From Ignavibacteria bacterium (GTDB lineage Bacteria > Bacteroidota > Ignavibacteria > Ignavibacteriales > SURF-24), in NCBI GenBank assembly GCA_025612245.1, contig JAAXKQ010000001.1, forward strand, positions 397,696-461,695: a stretch of 64,000 nucleotides of DNA. The letters run 5' to 3'. The notes beneath the pieces were generated by a model. The model saw only the letters and a program-made list of their open reading frames with translations, had not been told where the DNA came from and did no database searches. The number at the start of each line of letters is the position of its first letter. Position 1 is the stretch's first letter. The position numbers were made by a program, and so were the translations under genes. Shown one piece after another: positions 33,142-42,101 of the stretch.

Positions 33142-33729
33142 ATGAAACAATATCTTAAAAATACCTGGGAAGCCATATGGACCGTTTTAGTGGGAATGAA
33201 AATTACGCTAAAGCACTTGTTTATGCCTTCCGTAACAATTCAATACCCTGACGTTAAGGTTCAACTTCCTGACAGGGCACGTAACAGATTATACGTTAAT
33301 ATTGACGACTGCATCGGCTGTGACCAGTGCGCAAGAGCATGTCCGGTAAGCTGCATCTCAATTGAAACAGTAAAGGGAATGCCCACAGAAGATTTAGGCA
33401 AAACTTCCAACGGCAAGAAAAAAGCTCTTTGGGTAACCCAGTTTAATATAGATATTGCAAAGTGCTGCTTCTGCAGTTTATGCACATATCCCTGCCCTAC
33501 CGAATGCATAAAGATGACTGATGTTTATGAGTTTTCGGAATATGAGAGAGCTAATCTATTATACAAATTCTCTAATATGACTGAAGAAGAAGTTGCCGTA
33601 AAGAAAGAGAATTTTGCAAAAATGGAAGCCGAAAAAGCAGCAGCAAAAGCAGCCGCCGCAGCAGCTCCCAAGGTGCCGAAACCAGCTCCGGCAGCAGAGG
33701 CAACTAAAACAGATACAGAAAACAAATAA
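33142..33729 (+). CDS. nuoI: NADH-quinone oxidoreductase subunit I
   Basis: This 195-residue ferredoxin-like subunit carries two 4Fe-4S clusters (N6a and N6b). Motifs are CIGCDQCARACPVSC (about 56-70) and CCFCSLCTYPCPTEC (about 111-125). The last 45 residues are an Ala/Lys/Glu/Pro-rich low-complexity tail not needed for cluster binding and variable in the family. In this operon it is the only iron-sulfur relay subunit besides NuoB, since nuoE, nuoF and nuoG are absent. Confidence 0.95.
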   Translation: MKQYLKNTWEAIWTVLVGMKITLKHLFMPSVTIQYPDVKVQLPDRARNRLYVNIDDCIGCDQCARACPVSCISIETVKGMPTEDLGKTSNGKKKALWVTQFNIDIAKCCFCSLCTYPCPTECIKMTDVYEFSEYERANLLYKFSNMTEEEVAVKKENFAKMEAEKAAAKAAAAAAPKVPKPAPAAEATKTDTENK

Positions 33730-33748
33730 TAAAACGGTGAAATTATAA

Positions 33749-34255
33749 ATGAACATCTATGATATAGTATTCTATCTGTTTGCAGCTATCACACTGGCCT
33801 CGGCCTTTGTGGTTGTAACTGCCAGAAATATAATCTATTCAGCCTTCAGCCTGCTCTTTACATTCTTCGGCATTGCGGGTTTGTATGTACTGCTCGGTGC
33901 CGACTTTATAGCAGTTGTACAGCTGATGGTTTATGTTGGTGGCATTCTTGTTTTAATTCTCTTCGGTGTCATGCTGACAAATAAAATAACCAGCGTCCAG
34001 ATCAAGACCGGTACACTGCAGGTTATTCCTGCAATACTTGGTACGGCTCTCATGGCAGGTGTTTTAATTAAGATCTTTACGGGTACAAACTGGCATTCAC
34101 AAATGGCACAGTACCCTACGAAAACGACGGCATATGCACTGGGACACATACTTTTAACAGATTATGTACTGATATTTGAACTTCTTGGAATTCTTTTGCT
34201 CATTGCCCTGATCGGTGCGGCTACAATAGCAAGAAAAGAAGAAAAAGCAAGCTAA
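33749..34255 (+). CDS. nuoJ: NADH-quinone oxidoreductase subunit J
   Basis: This 168-residue membrane subunit has five transmembrane helices. It contains the conserved FTFFGIAGLYVLLGADFIA segment with the pi-bulge region of helix 3, followed by VQLMVYVGGILVLILFGVML. It contributes to the half-channel chain with NuoA, NuoK and NuoH. The start ATG 33749 lies 19 nt after nuoI. A 75 nt spacer separates it from nuoK. Confidence 0.93.
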   Translation: MNIYDIVFYLFAAITLASAFVVVTARNIIYSAFSLLFTFFGIAGLYVLLGADFIAVVQLMVYVGGILVLILFGVMLTNKITSVQIKTGTLQVIPAILGTALMAGVLIKIFTGTNWHSQMAQYPTKTTAYALGHILLTDYVLIFELLGILLLIALIGAATIARKEEKAS

Positions 34256-34330
34256 AGCAGTTTTAAGCAAGTTCTTTCTCTGAACAAATTTTATAAACAG
34301 TTATTTCAAAATTAGATTCCGGAGCCTGAA

Positions 34331-34642
34331 TTGGTTCAAGTTGGATTAACCCATTTTTTAGTAATAAGTGCTATTCTTTTCTCATTAGGAATTTTCGGCA
34401 TTGTGACTCGTAAGAACGCCGTAATGGTACTGATGGGACTGGAATTGATCCTTAATTCAGCCAACATTAACTTTGTCGCTTTTTCAAGGTATGGTAATTT
34501 TGGGCTGAACGGGCAGGTCGTGGCACTTTTCGTTATTGTACTGGCGGCCGCTGAAGCTGCAATTGCATTAGCCATTGTATTAAACATTTACAAAACTTTC
34601 GCCACCGTAAACGTGGATGAAATTGATAAACTAAAAGAATAG
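34331..34642 (+). CDS. nuoK: NADH-quinone oxidoreductase subunit K
   Basis: This 103-residue subunit has three transmembrane helices. The protein starts at TTG 34331 with CCGGAG about six bases upstream. It carries the conserved Glu residues in GLELILNSANINFVAF and VLAAAEAAIALAIVLNIYK, both part of the central proton path. The non-AUG start is notable because K and the other subunits should be made in equal amounts. nuoL begins 4 nt after its stop. Confidence 0.94.
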   Translation: MVQVGLTHFLVISAILFSLGIFGIVTRKNAVMVLMGLELILNSANINFVAFSRYGNFGLNGQVVALFVIVLAAAEAAIALAIVLNIYKTFATVNVDEIDKLKE

Positions 34643-34646
34643 CTCT

Positions 34647-36764
34647 ATGACTGAAGCATTATTATTAAATATTTCGTTGGTAATATTACTGCTGCCCCTG
34701 TTAGGGTTTACAACTTTAATATTGCTTGGTAAAAAAATTCCCGGATCACACTGGATTGAAACATTTTTCATGTTTCTGGCTCTGTGTTTGTCGGTCTATG
34801 TAGGATTCGGAAAACTTGCCTTCTTTACGGGCGTCAGCCTTGTAAAAGAAGCCACATGGATCCAGCTGTGGAATATCCCCGTCTTGGGGAATCTGCAGAT
34901 TGACCTGGGAATTAAGATTGACAATCTTACAGCCATAATGCTGTTTGTTGTAACTCTTATCAGTTTTCTGGTTCATATATTCTCTCTGGAGTATATGAAA
35001 GGCGATTCCAGATTTTCACGCTATTACGCATACCTGGGAATTTTCACGTTCTCCATGCTTGGAATCGTTCTTACCCATAACATCCTTATGATGTATATCG
35101 CATGGGAACTGGTTGGAATTTCATCTTATCTTCTCATCGGATTCTGGTTCGAGAAGAAATCCGCTTCAGACGCCAGCAAGAAGGCTTTTCTTGTAAACAG
35201 GGTTGGTGACACGGGCATGTTCATAGGAATCATGATACTGTTTACAAATTATCATACATTTACCTTCGACACAATTTATGCACAGATAGCACAGGGGCAC
35301 CTTCCCTTTAACAGCCCGGCCTGGCTGACGGCGGCAGGAATAATGATTTTCATGGGAGCAGTCGGCAAGTCAGCCCAGTTCCCTCTGCACGTCTGGCTGC
35401 CCGACGCTATGGAAGGCCCTACACCTGTCAGTGCTTTGATACACGCTGCAACAATGGTTGCCGCAGGCGTTTATCTCATTGCAAGAGTCTTTGTAATGCT
35501 TACGGCCGACGCAATGCTTACAATTGCAATAGTCGGCATGGTGACCTCCTTTATTGCCGCCACAATAGCTCTTACGCAAAATGACATTAAAAAAGTGCTG
35601 GCGTACTCAACCGTAAGCCAGCTCGGCTACATGGTTATGGCCATGGGTGTTGGCGCCTACCAGTATGCTTTCTTCCACCTGGTTACGCACGCTTTCTTCA
35701 AAGCATGCCTCTTCCTTGGTTCTGGCTCTGTTATCTATGCAATGCATCATGAACAGGACCTCAGGAAAATGGGCGGTTTAAGGAAAAAGATGCCCATAAC
35801 GTATGCCGCTTTCCTGATTTCAACACTGGCTATCTCAGGCGTTCCATTTACATCAGGCTTCCTTAGCAAGGATGGCATTCTGGCTGGAACTTATGCTTTT
35901 GCCTCTTTAACAGGCCACTGGATGATACCTGCGGTTGCATTCCTGGTTGCCCTGATGACGGCTTTTTACATGTTCCGCCTCGTAATTCTTACTTTCCACG
36001 GCACCCCCAGGGACCAGGAAAGACACGATCACGCTCATGAGTCCCCTTTTGTAATGGCTATGCCTCTGGTCGTTCTGTCTGTACTTTCAGTATTCTTCTG
36101 GTACGGACTCAATCCCGCAAATCCTTCAACCGGATGGTTCCTGGATAAATGGGTAAAGACTCCTACAAGCATTGTCCCTCAGGGACAGAGATTTGACTTC
36201 ATGAAAAGTGAAGTAAAGGAAACCGCATCTGCTGAGAAGACAGCTGCCGGAAGTACTGAGGCTGTCGTTCATTCAGAACACTACATGCATGCAATGCACC
36301 AGGCTCACTACCCTGCAATGGGTCTTTCTATAATCTTAGGCGGACTTGGAATTCTCCTGGCATTTTCAATGTATCAATGGAAGAAAATTGATCCCGATAA
36401 ATTGGCTGAAAAGCTGGGCCCCATTTACAGGTTCTCGCTGAATAAATGGTATATCGACGAGCTCTATGGCGCAACCTTTATTGGCGGAGCGCTTGCTCTA
36501 AGCCGCCTATTGGCCTGGTTCGACAAGTACGTCGTAGACGGCTTGGTAAACGGAGCAGCAAGCCTGACACGCGGAGTCTCAAAGCTTGGCGGACTTTTCG
36601 ACACATATGTCGTTGACGGCCTGGTTAACTTTACGGCCTACTTAAGCGGATTCATCGGAATCTTCTTCAGGAAGTTCCAGACCGGTAAGGTCCAGACTTA
36701 TGTTGTATTTGTGATTTTCTCAGTCATAATATTATTGTTTATTTTCAGGCCATTTGGTTTCTAA
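34647..36764 (+). CDS. nuoL: NADH-quinone oxidoreductase subunit L
   Basis: This 705-residue antiporter-like pump subunit has the family core with WELVGISSYLLIGFW, LHVWLPDAMEGPTPVSALIHAATMVAAGV and VLAYSTVSQLGYMV. The lateral helix and C-terminal helices follow after a His/Ala/Glu-rich loop (about 515-550, with HSEHYMHAMHQAHY), which is somewhat longer than usual. The region about 610-665 contains two similar copies of a KYVVDGLVNGAASL / TYVVDGLVNFTAYL segment. It is the distal pump of the membrane arm. Confidence 0.95.
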   Translation: MTEALLLNISLVILLLPLLGFTTLILLGKKIPGSHWIETFFMFLALCLSVYVGFGKLAFFTGVSLVKEATWIQLWNIPVLGNLQIDLGIKIDNLTAIMLFVVTLISFLVHIFSLEYMKGDSRFSRYYAYLGIFTFSMLGIVLTHNILMMYIAWELVGISSYLLIGFWFEKKSASDASKKAFLVNRVGDTGMFIGIMILFTNYHTFTFDTIYAQIAQGHLPFNSPAWLTAAGIMIFMGAVGKSAQFPLHVWLPDAMEGPTPVSALIHAATMVAAGVYLIARVFVMLTADAMLTIAIVGMVTSFIAATIALTQNDIKKVLAYSTVSQLGYMVMAMGVGAYQYAFFHLVTHAFFKACLFLGSGSVIYAMHHEQDLRKMGGLRKKMPITYAAFLISTLAISGVPFTSGFLSKDGILAGTYAFASLTGHWMIPAVAFLVALMTAFYMFRLVILTFHGTPRDQERHDHAHESPFVMAMPLVVLSVLSVFFWYGLNPANPSTGWFLDKWVKTPTSIVPQGQRFDFMKSEVKETASAEKTAAGSTEAVVHSEHYMHAMHQAHYPAMGLSIILGGLGILLAFSMYQWKKIDPDKLAEKLGPIYRFSLNKWYIDELYGATFIGGALALSRLLAWFDKYVVDGLVNGAASLTRGVSKLGGLFDTYVVDGLVNFTAYLSGFIGIFFRKFQTGKVQTYVVFVIFSVIILLFIFRPFGF

Positions 36765-36826
36765 TCTCTCTGGCCATTAAATAGAACGGGTTTTGTAATT
36801 AAAAATATTAGAGGTTAAAGTTCATC

Positions 36827-38431
36827 ATGGCATATTTCCCAATTTTGTCATTTATCACTTTCCTTCCTGTTCTGGGAATGTTAATTATTTTGTGCCTCCC
36901 GGGAACACAGGAAAAACTAATCAAAGGATTGACTGCAGCAGTTACAGCTACTCAGGTAGTGCTGGCAGGAATAATACTTCACAGCTATAACTACTCACTT
37001 AGCGGGGTATTCCAGCAGAATTCTTTTCAGTTCATTGAAAAGTTCAGGTGGATTGAGATTTCAGGCTTATCCTGGCTGGGAACAGTAAAAGTAGACTATT
37101 TCCTTGGCATTGACGGCATCAGCGCCCCAATGGTTCTTTTAACTGCTTTAATCTCTTTTATTGCTACACTCTCTTCCTGGAACATCTCAAAGTCAGTAAA
37201 AGGATTTATGGCCCTCTTCCTCCTGCTCGATACAGGTATGATGGGCGTCTTTGTTTCACTGGACTTCTTCCTGTTCTATGTGTTCTGGGAACTCATGCTT
37301 CTTCCGATGTACTTCCTTATCGGTGTCTGGGGCGGCCCAAGAAAAGAATATGCTGCTATTAAGTTCTTTATCTATACTTTAGTCGGCAGCGTGTTTATGC
37401 TTCTTGTAATGATAGGGCTTTACTTCAGCGCCAAAGAGCTACTTCCAAACGGAACAAGCGCATTTACATTTAATTTACTTTCTTTAATGGATCCTAAGAA
37501 CTATACCGCAACAGGTATTCTTTCTCCGTTAAATCCTCACAATCTGAGATTTGTGGCTTACATAGCTCTTTTCATCGGCTTTGCAATAAAAATACCGATG
37601 TTCCCGTTCCATACATGGCTGCCTGATGCACACGTTGAAGCCCCTACACCAATAAGCGTTATTCTTGCCGGTGTTCTTCTTAAGATGGGTACTTATGGCA
37701 TCATAAGAATCAGCTATCCGATATTCCCTGAAATTACACGTCAGCTGGCCTGGTACATTGCACTCTTTGGTATGATAAATATCATCTACGGTGCACTTTG
37801 CGCTTTGGCACAGAAAGACTTCAAGAAGATGATAGCTTATTCATCTGTATCGCATATGGGCTACGTGCTCTTAGGTATGGCTTCACTTACAACGGTCGGT
37901 ATAAACGGAGCCATCTTCCAGATGTTCAACCACGGTACAATTACAGCAATGCTCTTCCTTATTGTTGGCGTTGTCTATGACCGTACACATACAAGAGGTC
38001 TTGATGATTTCGGCGGCCTTGCTCTCAAGATGCCGGTTTATACTTTCTTCGTTACAATAGCATTCTTTGCCGCAATCGGACTTCCTTCGATGAGCGGATT
38101 TATATCTGAATCTTTTGTATTCCTTGGAAGTTTCAGCGTTGACAGCATAAGAATAATTACCATGTTCTCGACACTCGGCATACTGCTTGGTGCAGGCTAC
38201 ATGCTCTGGGCATTACAGAGAGTTTTCTTAGGCAAGTTCAATGAAAAATGGAATATGCTTACAGATCTTACTGTAAGAGAATACTTAATGTTCATTCCTT
38301 TGACAATTGTTATCTTCCTGCTTGGAATTTATCCTTCAGGCATGCTTAACATAATGAATACATCTGTTAATAGTCTGGTAGACTTTATGAATAAGATGCC
38401 GGCTAATTTCTCTATGTTAGGAAAATTTTAA
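36827..38431 (+). CDS. nuoM: NADH-quinone oxidoreductase subunit M
   Basis: The 534-residue antiporter-like subunit is recognisable from FWELMLLPMYFLIGVWGG, FPFHTWLPDAHVEAPTPISVILAGVLLKMGTYG and MIAYSSVSHMGYVLLG. Fourteen or so hydrophobic helices are spread over its length. The lysine and glutamate residues of the proton channel lie in the expected helices (WELM, LLKMG). A 62 nt gap separates it from nuoL; no terminator is seen there. Confidence 0.95.
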   Translation: MAYFPILSFITFLPVLGMLIILCLPGTQEKLIKGLTAAVTATQVVLAGIILHSYNYSLSGVFQQNSFQFIEKFRWIEISGLSWLGTVKVDYFLGIDGISAPMVLLTALISFIATLSSWNISKSVKGFMALFLLLDTGMMGVFVSLDFFLFYVFWELMLLPMYFLIGVWGGPRKEYAAIKFFIYTLVGSVFMLLVMIGLYFSAKELLPNGTSAFTFNLLSLMDPKNYTATGILSPLNPHNLRFVAYIALFIGFAIKIPMFPFHTWLPDAHVEAPTPISVILAGVLLKMGTYGIIRISYPIFPEITRQLAWYIALFGMINIIYGALCALAQKDFKKMIAYSSVSHMGYVLLGMASLTTVGINGAIFQMFNHGTITAMLFLIVGVVYDRTHTRGLDDFGGLALKMPVYTFFVTIAFFAAIGLPSMSGFISESFVFLGSFSVDSIRIITMFSTLGILLGAGYMLWALQRVFLGKFNEKWNMLTDLTVREYLMFIPLTIVIFLLGIYPSGMLNIMNTSVNSLVDFMNKMPANFSMLGKF

Positions 38432-38449
38432 TCAAATAAACTGAAGACC

Positions 38450-39961
38450 ATGGAATTTAACACCATTTATAATAATCTATTTTACCTGGTTCCTGAAATT
38501 GCAGTTTCTGCATTCCTGCTTCTTGTAGTGCTTGCCGATCTGATACTCGGGAATAATAAAAAGTTGCTACCTTATTTGTCAATTGCAGGAATGCTTGTAG
38601 CCGGGTTCTGTGTCATGAACCAGATGACCTTCAGCGGTGCAGTGTTTTCCCCATCAGGCCAGTCAAAGAGTTTTGGAATGGTCACGGTTGACTCCTTCGG
38701 AGCTTTCTTCAAGCTGCTTGTCGTAATTTCAACCATTCTGGTTGTTTTCTTTTCATTCAGCTCAGAGGAAATCAAAAAAAGCACACGGCGCCAGGGAGAA
38801 TATTACACTCTGATACTTGGAATGGTACTGGGCATGTTCCTGATGATTTCTGCGACGGACCTGATTCTCATTTATCTGTCGCTTGAACTTATGTCACTTT
38901 CATCCTATGTACTCACCGGCTTTACTAAACTCAAGGACCGCAACAGTGAGGCGGCACTTAAATACTTAATCTACGGGGCTGTTTCATCGGGACTCATGCT
39001 TTTCGGTATCTCCATTGTTTACGGACTTACAGGAAGCACGAACCTTTATGTTATAAACACGCTTCTGCAGTCGCCACAGATTAATATGCTTGCACTTGGC
39101 ATTGCCGGGATTCTGATATTTGCAGGCATTGGATACAAAATATCCGCTGCCCCGTTCCACTTCTGGACACCTGACGTTTACGAGGGTGCACCTATTACAA
39201 TTACGGCTTTCCTTTCGGTTGCAAGCAAGGCAGCGGGCTTTGCTCTTCTGGCAAGATTTATAAAGGTTACTTTTGTTTCTTCGGTCGCTCCTTCGGGACA
39301 CTGGCTTTTGATTCCCGTATTCCCATGGAAAGAACTCCTGATTGTAATTTCAATTCTGACCATGACGCTCGGAAATTTCACTGCCCTGTGGCAGACTAAC
39401 CTGAAAAGAATGCTCGCTTATTCCAGCATCGCTCATGCAGGCTATCTGCTTTTGAGTGTTGCGGTGCTTTCGAATCAGGGGCTCGTTGCAATGCTCGTTT
39501 ACTTTGCAATTTATGCCTTCATGAACCTTGGAGCATTCTTTATCGTAATGATCATTGCCAACAAGATCGGAAGTGAAGACCTTGAGGACTACAAGGGACT
39601 TGGATATTCAATGCCATTCCTTGGCGTTACATTCGGTATGTTCCTTGTTTCTTTAACCGGCCTCCCGCCTTCGGCTGGATTTATCGGCAAGCTTTATCTC
39701 TTCATTGCACTGGTCGACGCAAACATGATTACAGTTGCAGTTATTGCCCTGTTAAATACGGTTGTGGCTTTATACTACTATATCAGGGTATTAAAAGAGA
39801 TGTTCCTTTCAAAGCCGACGGGCGAACCGGTATCTTTAAGGCTTTCACCATTAAGCCTCATTCTGATACTCGTAATGCTTGCACCGGTTGTGATCTTCGG
39901 CGTCTATTTTACGCCTGTAGTTGAGTTTGCAAAAAGCTGCATTACAATTTTAGGCATGTAA
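38450..39961 (+). CDS. nuoN: NADH-quinone oxidoreductase subunit N
   Basis: This 503-residue antiporter-like subunit shows LSLELMSLSSYVLTGF, FKAAPFHFWTPDVYEGAP-like sequence (KISAAPFHFWTPDVYEGAP) and LKRMLAYSSIAHAGYLLL, the NuoN forms of the conserved helices. It is the last gene of the operon and is followed 20 nt later by a strong terminator. With it the membrane arm (A, H, J, K, L, M, N) and the quinone module (B, C, D, I) are complete. Confidence 0.95.
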   Translation: MEFNTIYNNLFYLVPEIAVSAFLLLVVLADLILGNNKKLLPYLSIAGMLVAGFCVMNQMTFSGAVFSPSGQSKSFGMVTVDSFGAFFKLLVVISTILVVFFSFSSEEIKKSTRRQGEYYTLILGMVLGMFLMISATDLILIYLSLELMSLSSYVLTGFTKLKDRNSEAALKYLIYGAVSSGLMLFGISIVYGLTGSTNLYVINTLLQSPQINMLALGIAGILIFAGIGYKISAAPFHFWTPDVYEGAPITITAFLSVASKAAGFALLARFIKVTFVSSVAPSGHWLLIPVFPWKELLIVISILTMTLGNFTALWQTNLKRMLAYSSIAHAGYLLLSVAVLSNQGLVAMLVYFAIYAFMNLGAFFIVMIIANKIGSEDLEDYKGLGYSMPFLGVTFGMFLVSLTGLPPSAGFIGKLYLFIALVDANMITVAVIALLNTVVALYYYIRVLKEMFLSKPTGEPVSLRLSPLSLILILVMLAPVVIFGVYFTPVVEFAKSCITILGM

Positions 39962-39980
39962 TATATAAAGGTGAATTGTT

Positions 39981-40012
39981 AAAAAAGGCGAATCTCTGAT
40001 TCGCCTTTTTTC
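39981..40012 (+). terminator. Intrinsic terminator of the nuo operon
   Basis: AAAAAAGGCGAAT and ATTCGCCTTTTTT form a 13 bp perfect stem with a 5 nt loop and a built-in U-tract. It begins 20 nt after the nuoN stop. The A-rich left arm would also let it work on the minus strand, although no minus-strand gene converges here. Confidence 0.9.
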
Positions 40013-40061
40013 ATATAATACACCTCTCTGAAAAGAAGGAAAGGAATTCTATATTACGCTC

Positions 40062-41222
40062 ATGAAACTTCCCGTTTACCTCGATAACCATTCAACAACC
40101 AGGCCCGATAAAAGGGTCATAGAAGCAATGCTTCCCTACTTTAACGAGCACTACGGCAACCCCTCAAGCCAGGGGCATCCCTTCGGCTGGGCGGCTTCAT
40201 CTGCCGTTGAAAGCGCGAGAGAAATTGTTGCCTCCTTTATTGGGGCAAAACCCGAAGAAATTATTTTTACGAGCGGAACCACCGAAAGCAATAACCTGGC
40301 ACTCAAAGGAGTGGCGCTTGCCGTGGGGAAAAGGAACCACATTATAACCACTCAGGTTGAACATCCTTCCATTCTTAACGCAGCACGTTTTCTTGAAAAG
40401 ATGGGGTATTCTGTTACCTATCTTCCTGTAGACCGTTTCGGAATGATTGATCTGGAAAGGCTTGAAAATGTAATTTCCGACAGCACGCTCATGGTCTCGG
40501 TCATGACGGCAAATAATGAAATTGGAACTATTTATCCCGTTGAAGAAATTGCGGTCATTTGCAGTAAAAAAGGGGTGCTTTTCCACACCGATGCGGCACA
40601 GGCAATAGGGAGAATGGAATTTGACTTAAACAGGATACAGGCCGACCTGGTTTCCTTCAGCGCTCATAAAAACTACGGTCCCAAAGGAATAGGCGCCTTA
40701 TTTATCAGGCGCAAGTCTCCAAGGCTTAAGCTCACTCCCCTTTTCCACGGCGGGGGACAGGAAAAAGAACTGCGCTCCGGAACACTGAACACACCTGCAA
40801 TTGCAGGCTTTGCAAAGTGCCTTGAAATCTCGAGGCTCGAAATGGAATCTGAAAATAAAAGAATTAAGGCTTTAAGAGACAGGCTTCAGGAAGGAATATT
40901 CCGGGAACTGGACGGGATTTACCTGAACGGGCACCCTGAAAAAAGGCTCATTAACAATTTGAATATCAGCATTAAAAACGTTAATATAGATCGTCTCCTG
41001 GGTGAGCTGCGCGACATAGCTGTTTCGACGGGATCTGCCTGCGCTTCAGGAAGCCCGGAGGGAAGCCACGTCCTGCGCGCCATTGGACTTGAAAATGACC
41101 TGTTAAGGGCTTCAATCAGGTTTGGTCTTGGCAGGCTAAATACCGAAGAGGAAATCGACTATACCATCAGCAGAGTTGCCGGAGCGGTAAAAATTCTGCG
41201 GGACAAAGGCATCCGGGACTAA
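40062..41222 (+). CDS. Cysteine desulfurase (NifS/IscS class)
   Basis: The 386-residue PLP enzyme removes sulfur from cysteine and passes it to scaffold or carrier proteins. It shows YLDNHSTTRPD, FTSGTTESNNLALKG, the cofactor-stacking His101 (VEHPSIL), the PLP lysine Lys203 in SFSAHKNYGPKG, and the persulfide Cys327 in the flexible loop STGSACASGSPEGSHVL. Class I (NifS/IscS) is indicated by that long loop. It heads a short cluster with an unknown small protein and an IscA-type protein, both about 50-60 nt apart. No iscU/sufBCD scaffold gene is nearby, so the target could be Fe-S biogenesis or tRNA thiolation. Confidence 0.93.
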   Translation: MKLPVYLDNHSTTRPDKRVIEAMLPYFNEHYGNPSSQGHPFGWAASSAVESAREIVASFIGAKPEEIIFTSGTTESNNLALKGVALAVGKRNHIITTQVEHPSILNAARFLEKMGYSVTYLPVDRFGMIDLERLENVISDSTLMVSVMTANNEIGTIYPVEEIAVICSKKGVLFHTDAAQAIGRMEFDLNRIQADLVSFSAHKNYGPKGIGALFIRRKSPRLKLTPLFHGGGQEKELRSGTLNTPAIAGFAKCLEISRLEMESENKRIKALRDRLQEGIFRELDGIYLNGHPEKRLINNLNISIKNVNIDRLLGELRDIAVSTGSACASGSPEGSHVLRAIGLENDLLRASIRFGLGRLNTEEEIDYTISRVAGAVKILRDKGIRD

Positions 41223-41273
41223 AAAGAAATTAAATTAAAATAATTTTTCTAAATAAAACAATTGGGGTTCAAA

Positions 41274-41621
41274 ATGAATAAGGATTCTGCATTTGAATAT
41301 CTTAAAACAAATCTGGAACAGTTCTTCGGCTTTATGAAGGAGAAATATCCTTTTTTTAACAAGTCAAATGTATTTTTCCGTGACTTGCAGTACGGCGTAA
41401 AGAACTTTTTTGAAAGAAAATCGGTTAAATTAACATATAAGGACGTTGAAGAAACTACCTCAATGCTCATTGAAATGCTTGAGAAGGACGGAACTCTCTC
41501 AAAAGTAAATGATAATGCGTGGAAATTGAACTATGCCCCCAAAGCAGAGCCTGAAGCCGAAGAGGAAAATAAACCCACCGGTGAAGCTAAGCCCGGGGAA
41601 GGCAAACAGGAAAACGCATAG
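41274..41621 (+). CDS. Hypothetical 115-residue protein in the Fe-S cluster
   Basis: The product from ATG 41274 (a TTG four codons upstream is less likely) has an N-terminal helical part with FEYLKTNLEQFFGFMKEKYPFF, a middle DVEETTSMLIEMLEKDGTLSKVNDNAWKL that looks like a small helix-helix-turn unit, and a Pro/Glu/Lys-rich acidic tail of about 30 residues. There are no cysteines, so it does not bind a cluster by itself. Position between a cysteine desulfurase and an IscA-type gene suggests an accessory role, but I recognise no family. Confidence 0.65.
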   Translation: MNKDSAFEYLKTNLEQFFGFMKEKYPFFNKSNVFFRDLQYGVKNFFERKSVKLTYKDVEETTSMLIEMLEKDGTLSKVNDNAWKLNYAPKAEPEAEEENKPTGEAKPGEGKQENA

Positions 41622-41683
41622 GATTTTGTGATTTCTCTGATTAATTTCTAAATAATTTCTTAATAGAAAGGAAACGTTAAGGT

Positions 41684-42037
41684 ATGGGAAATACAGATGT
41701 AGATTCAACTGAAATAAAGGTAACTTCAAAGGCAGTTAGTCAGATTAAACAGGTTATGCAGGAAAACAGTATCCCTGAGGAATACGGACTCAGAGTCGGC
41801 GTCAAAGGCGGCGGATGCTCCGGCCTTACGTATTCATTAGGCTTCGACTCGGCTCCCCGCGAAGGCGACAAAGTCATTGACTCAAACGGCGTAAAGCTTT
41901 TTGTAGACGGTAAAAGCCTTTTCTATCTAACTGGTACGGAACTGGACTTTTCGGACGGACTTAATGGCAAAGGTTTTGTGTTTAATAATCCGAACGCCGT
42001 TAAAACCTGCGGGTGCGGTAACTCTTTTGGCGTTTAA
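41684..42037 (+). CDS. IscA/ErpA/HesB-type iron-sulfur carrier
   Basis: This 117-residue A-type carrier has the three conserved cysteines: Cys45 in GGGCSGLTY, and Cys109 and Cys111 in [10 protein letters not shown] at the C-terminus. The intermediate part ([23 protein letters not shown]) fits the family. It receives or transfers Fe-S clusters to apo-proteins, possibly including complex I subunits encoded just upstream. A bidirectional terminator follows its stop codon. Confidence 0.92.
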   Translation: MGNTDVDSTEIKVTSKAVSQIKQVMQENSIPEEYGLRVGVKGGGCSGLTYSLGFDSAPREGDKVIDSNGVKLFVDGKSLFYLTGTELDFSDGLNGKGFVFNNPNAVKTCGCGNSFGV

Positions 42038-42041
42038 TAGT

Positions 42042-42075
42042 AAAAAGGCAGAGGGTAATATACCTCTGCCTTTTT
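42042..42075. terminator. Bidirectional intrinsic terminator
   Basis: AAAAAGGCAGAGG (42042-42054) and CCTCTGCCTTTTT (42063-42075) make a perfect 13 bp stem with an 8 nt loop. Both strands end in U-tracts. It serves the convergent IscA-type gene (plus) and thioredoxin-like gene (minus). Confidence 0.9.
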
Positions 42076-42101
42076 AATCTCTTTCTCTTAATGAAAAGGC
42101 T

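Noticed and set aside
33525..33756. Ala- and Cys/Phe-rich minus-strand frames opposite the nuoI C-terminus
   Set aside because: They are shadows of the Ala/Lys-rich tail of NuoI; no start signal and no independent support.
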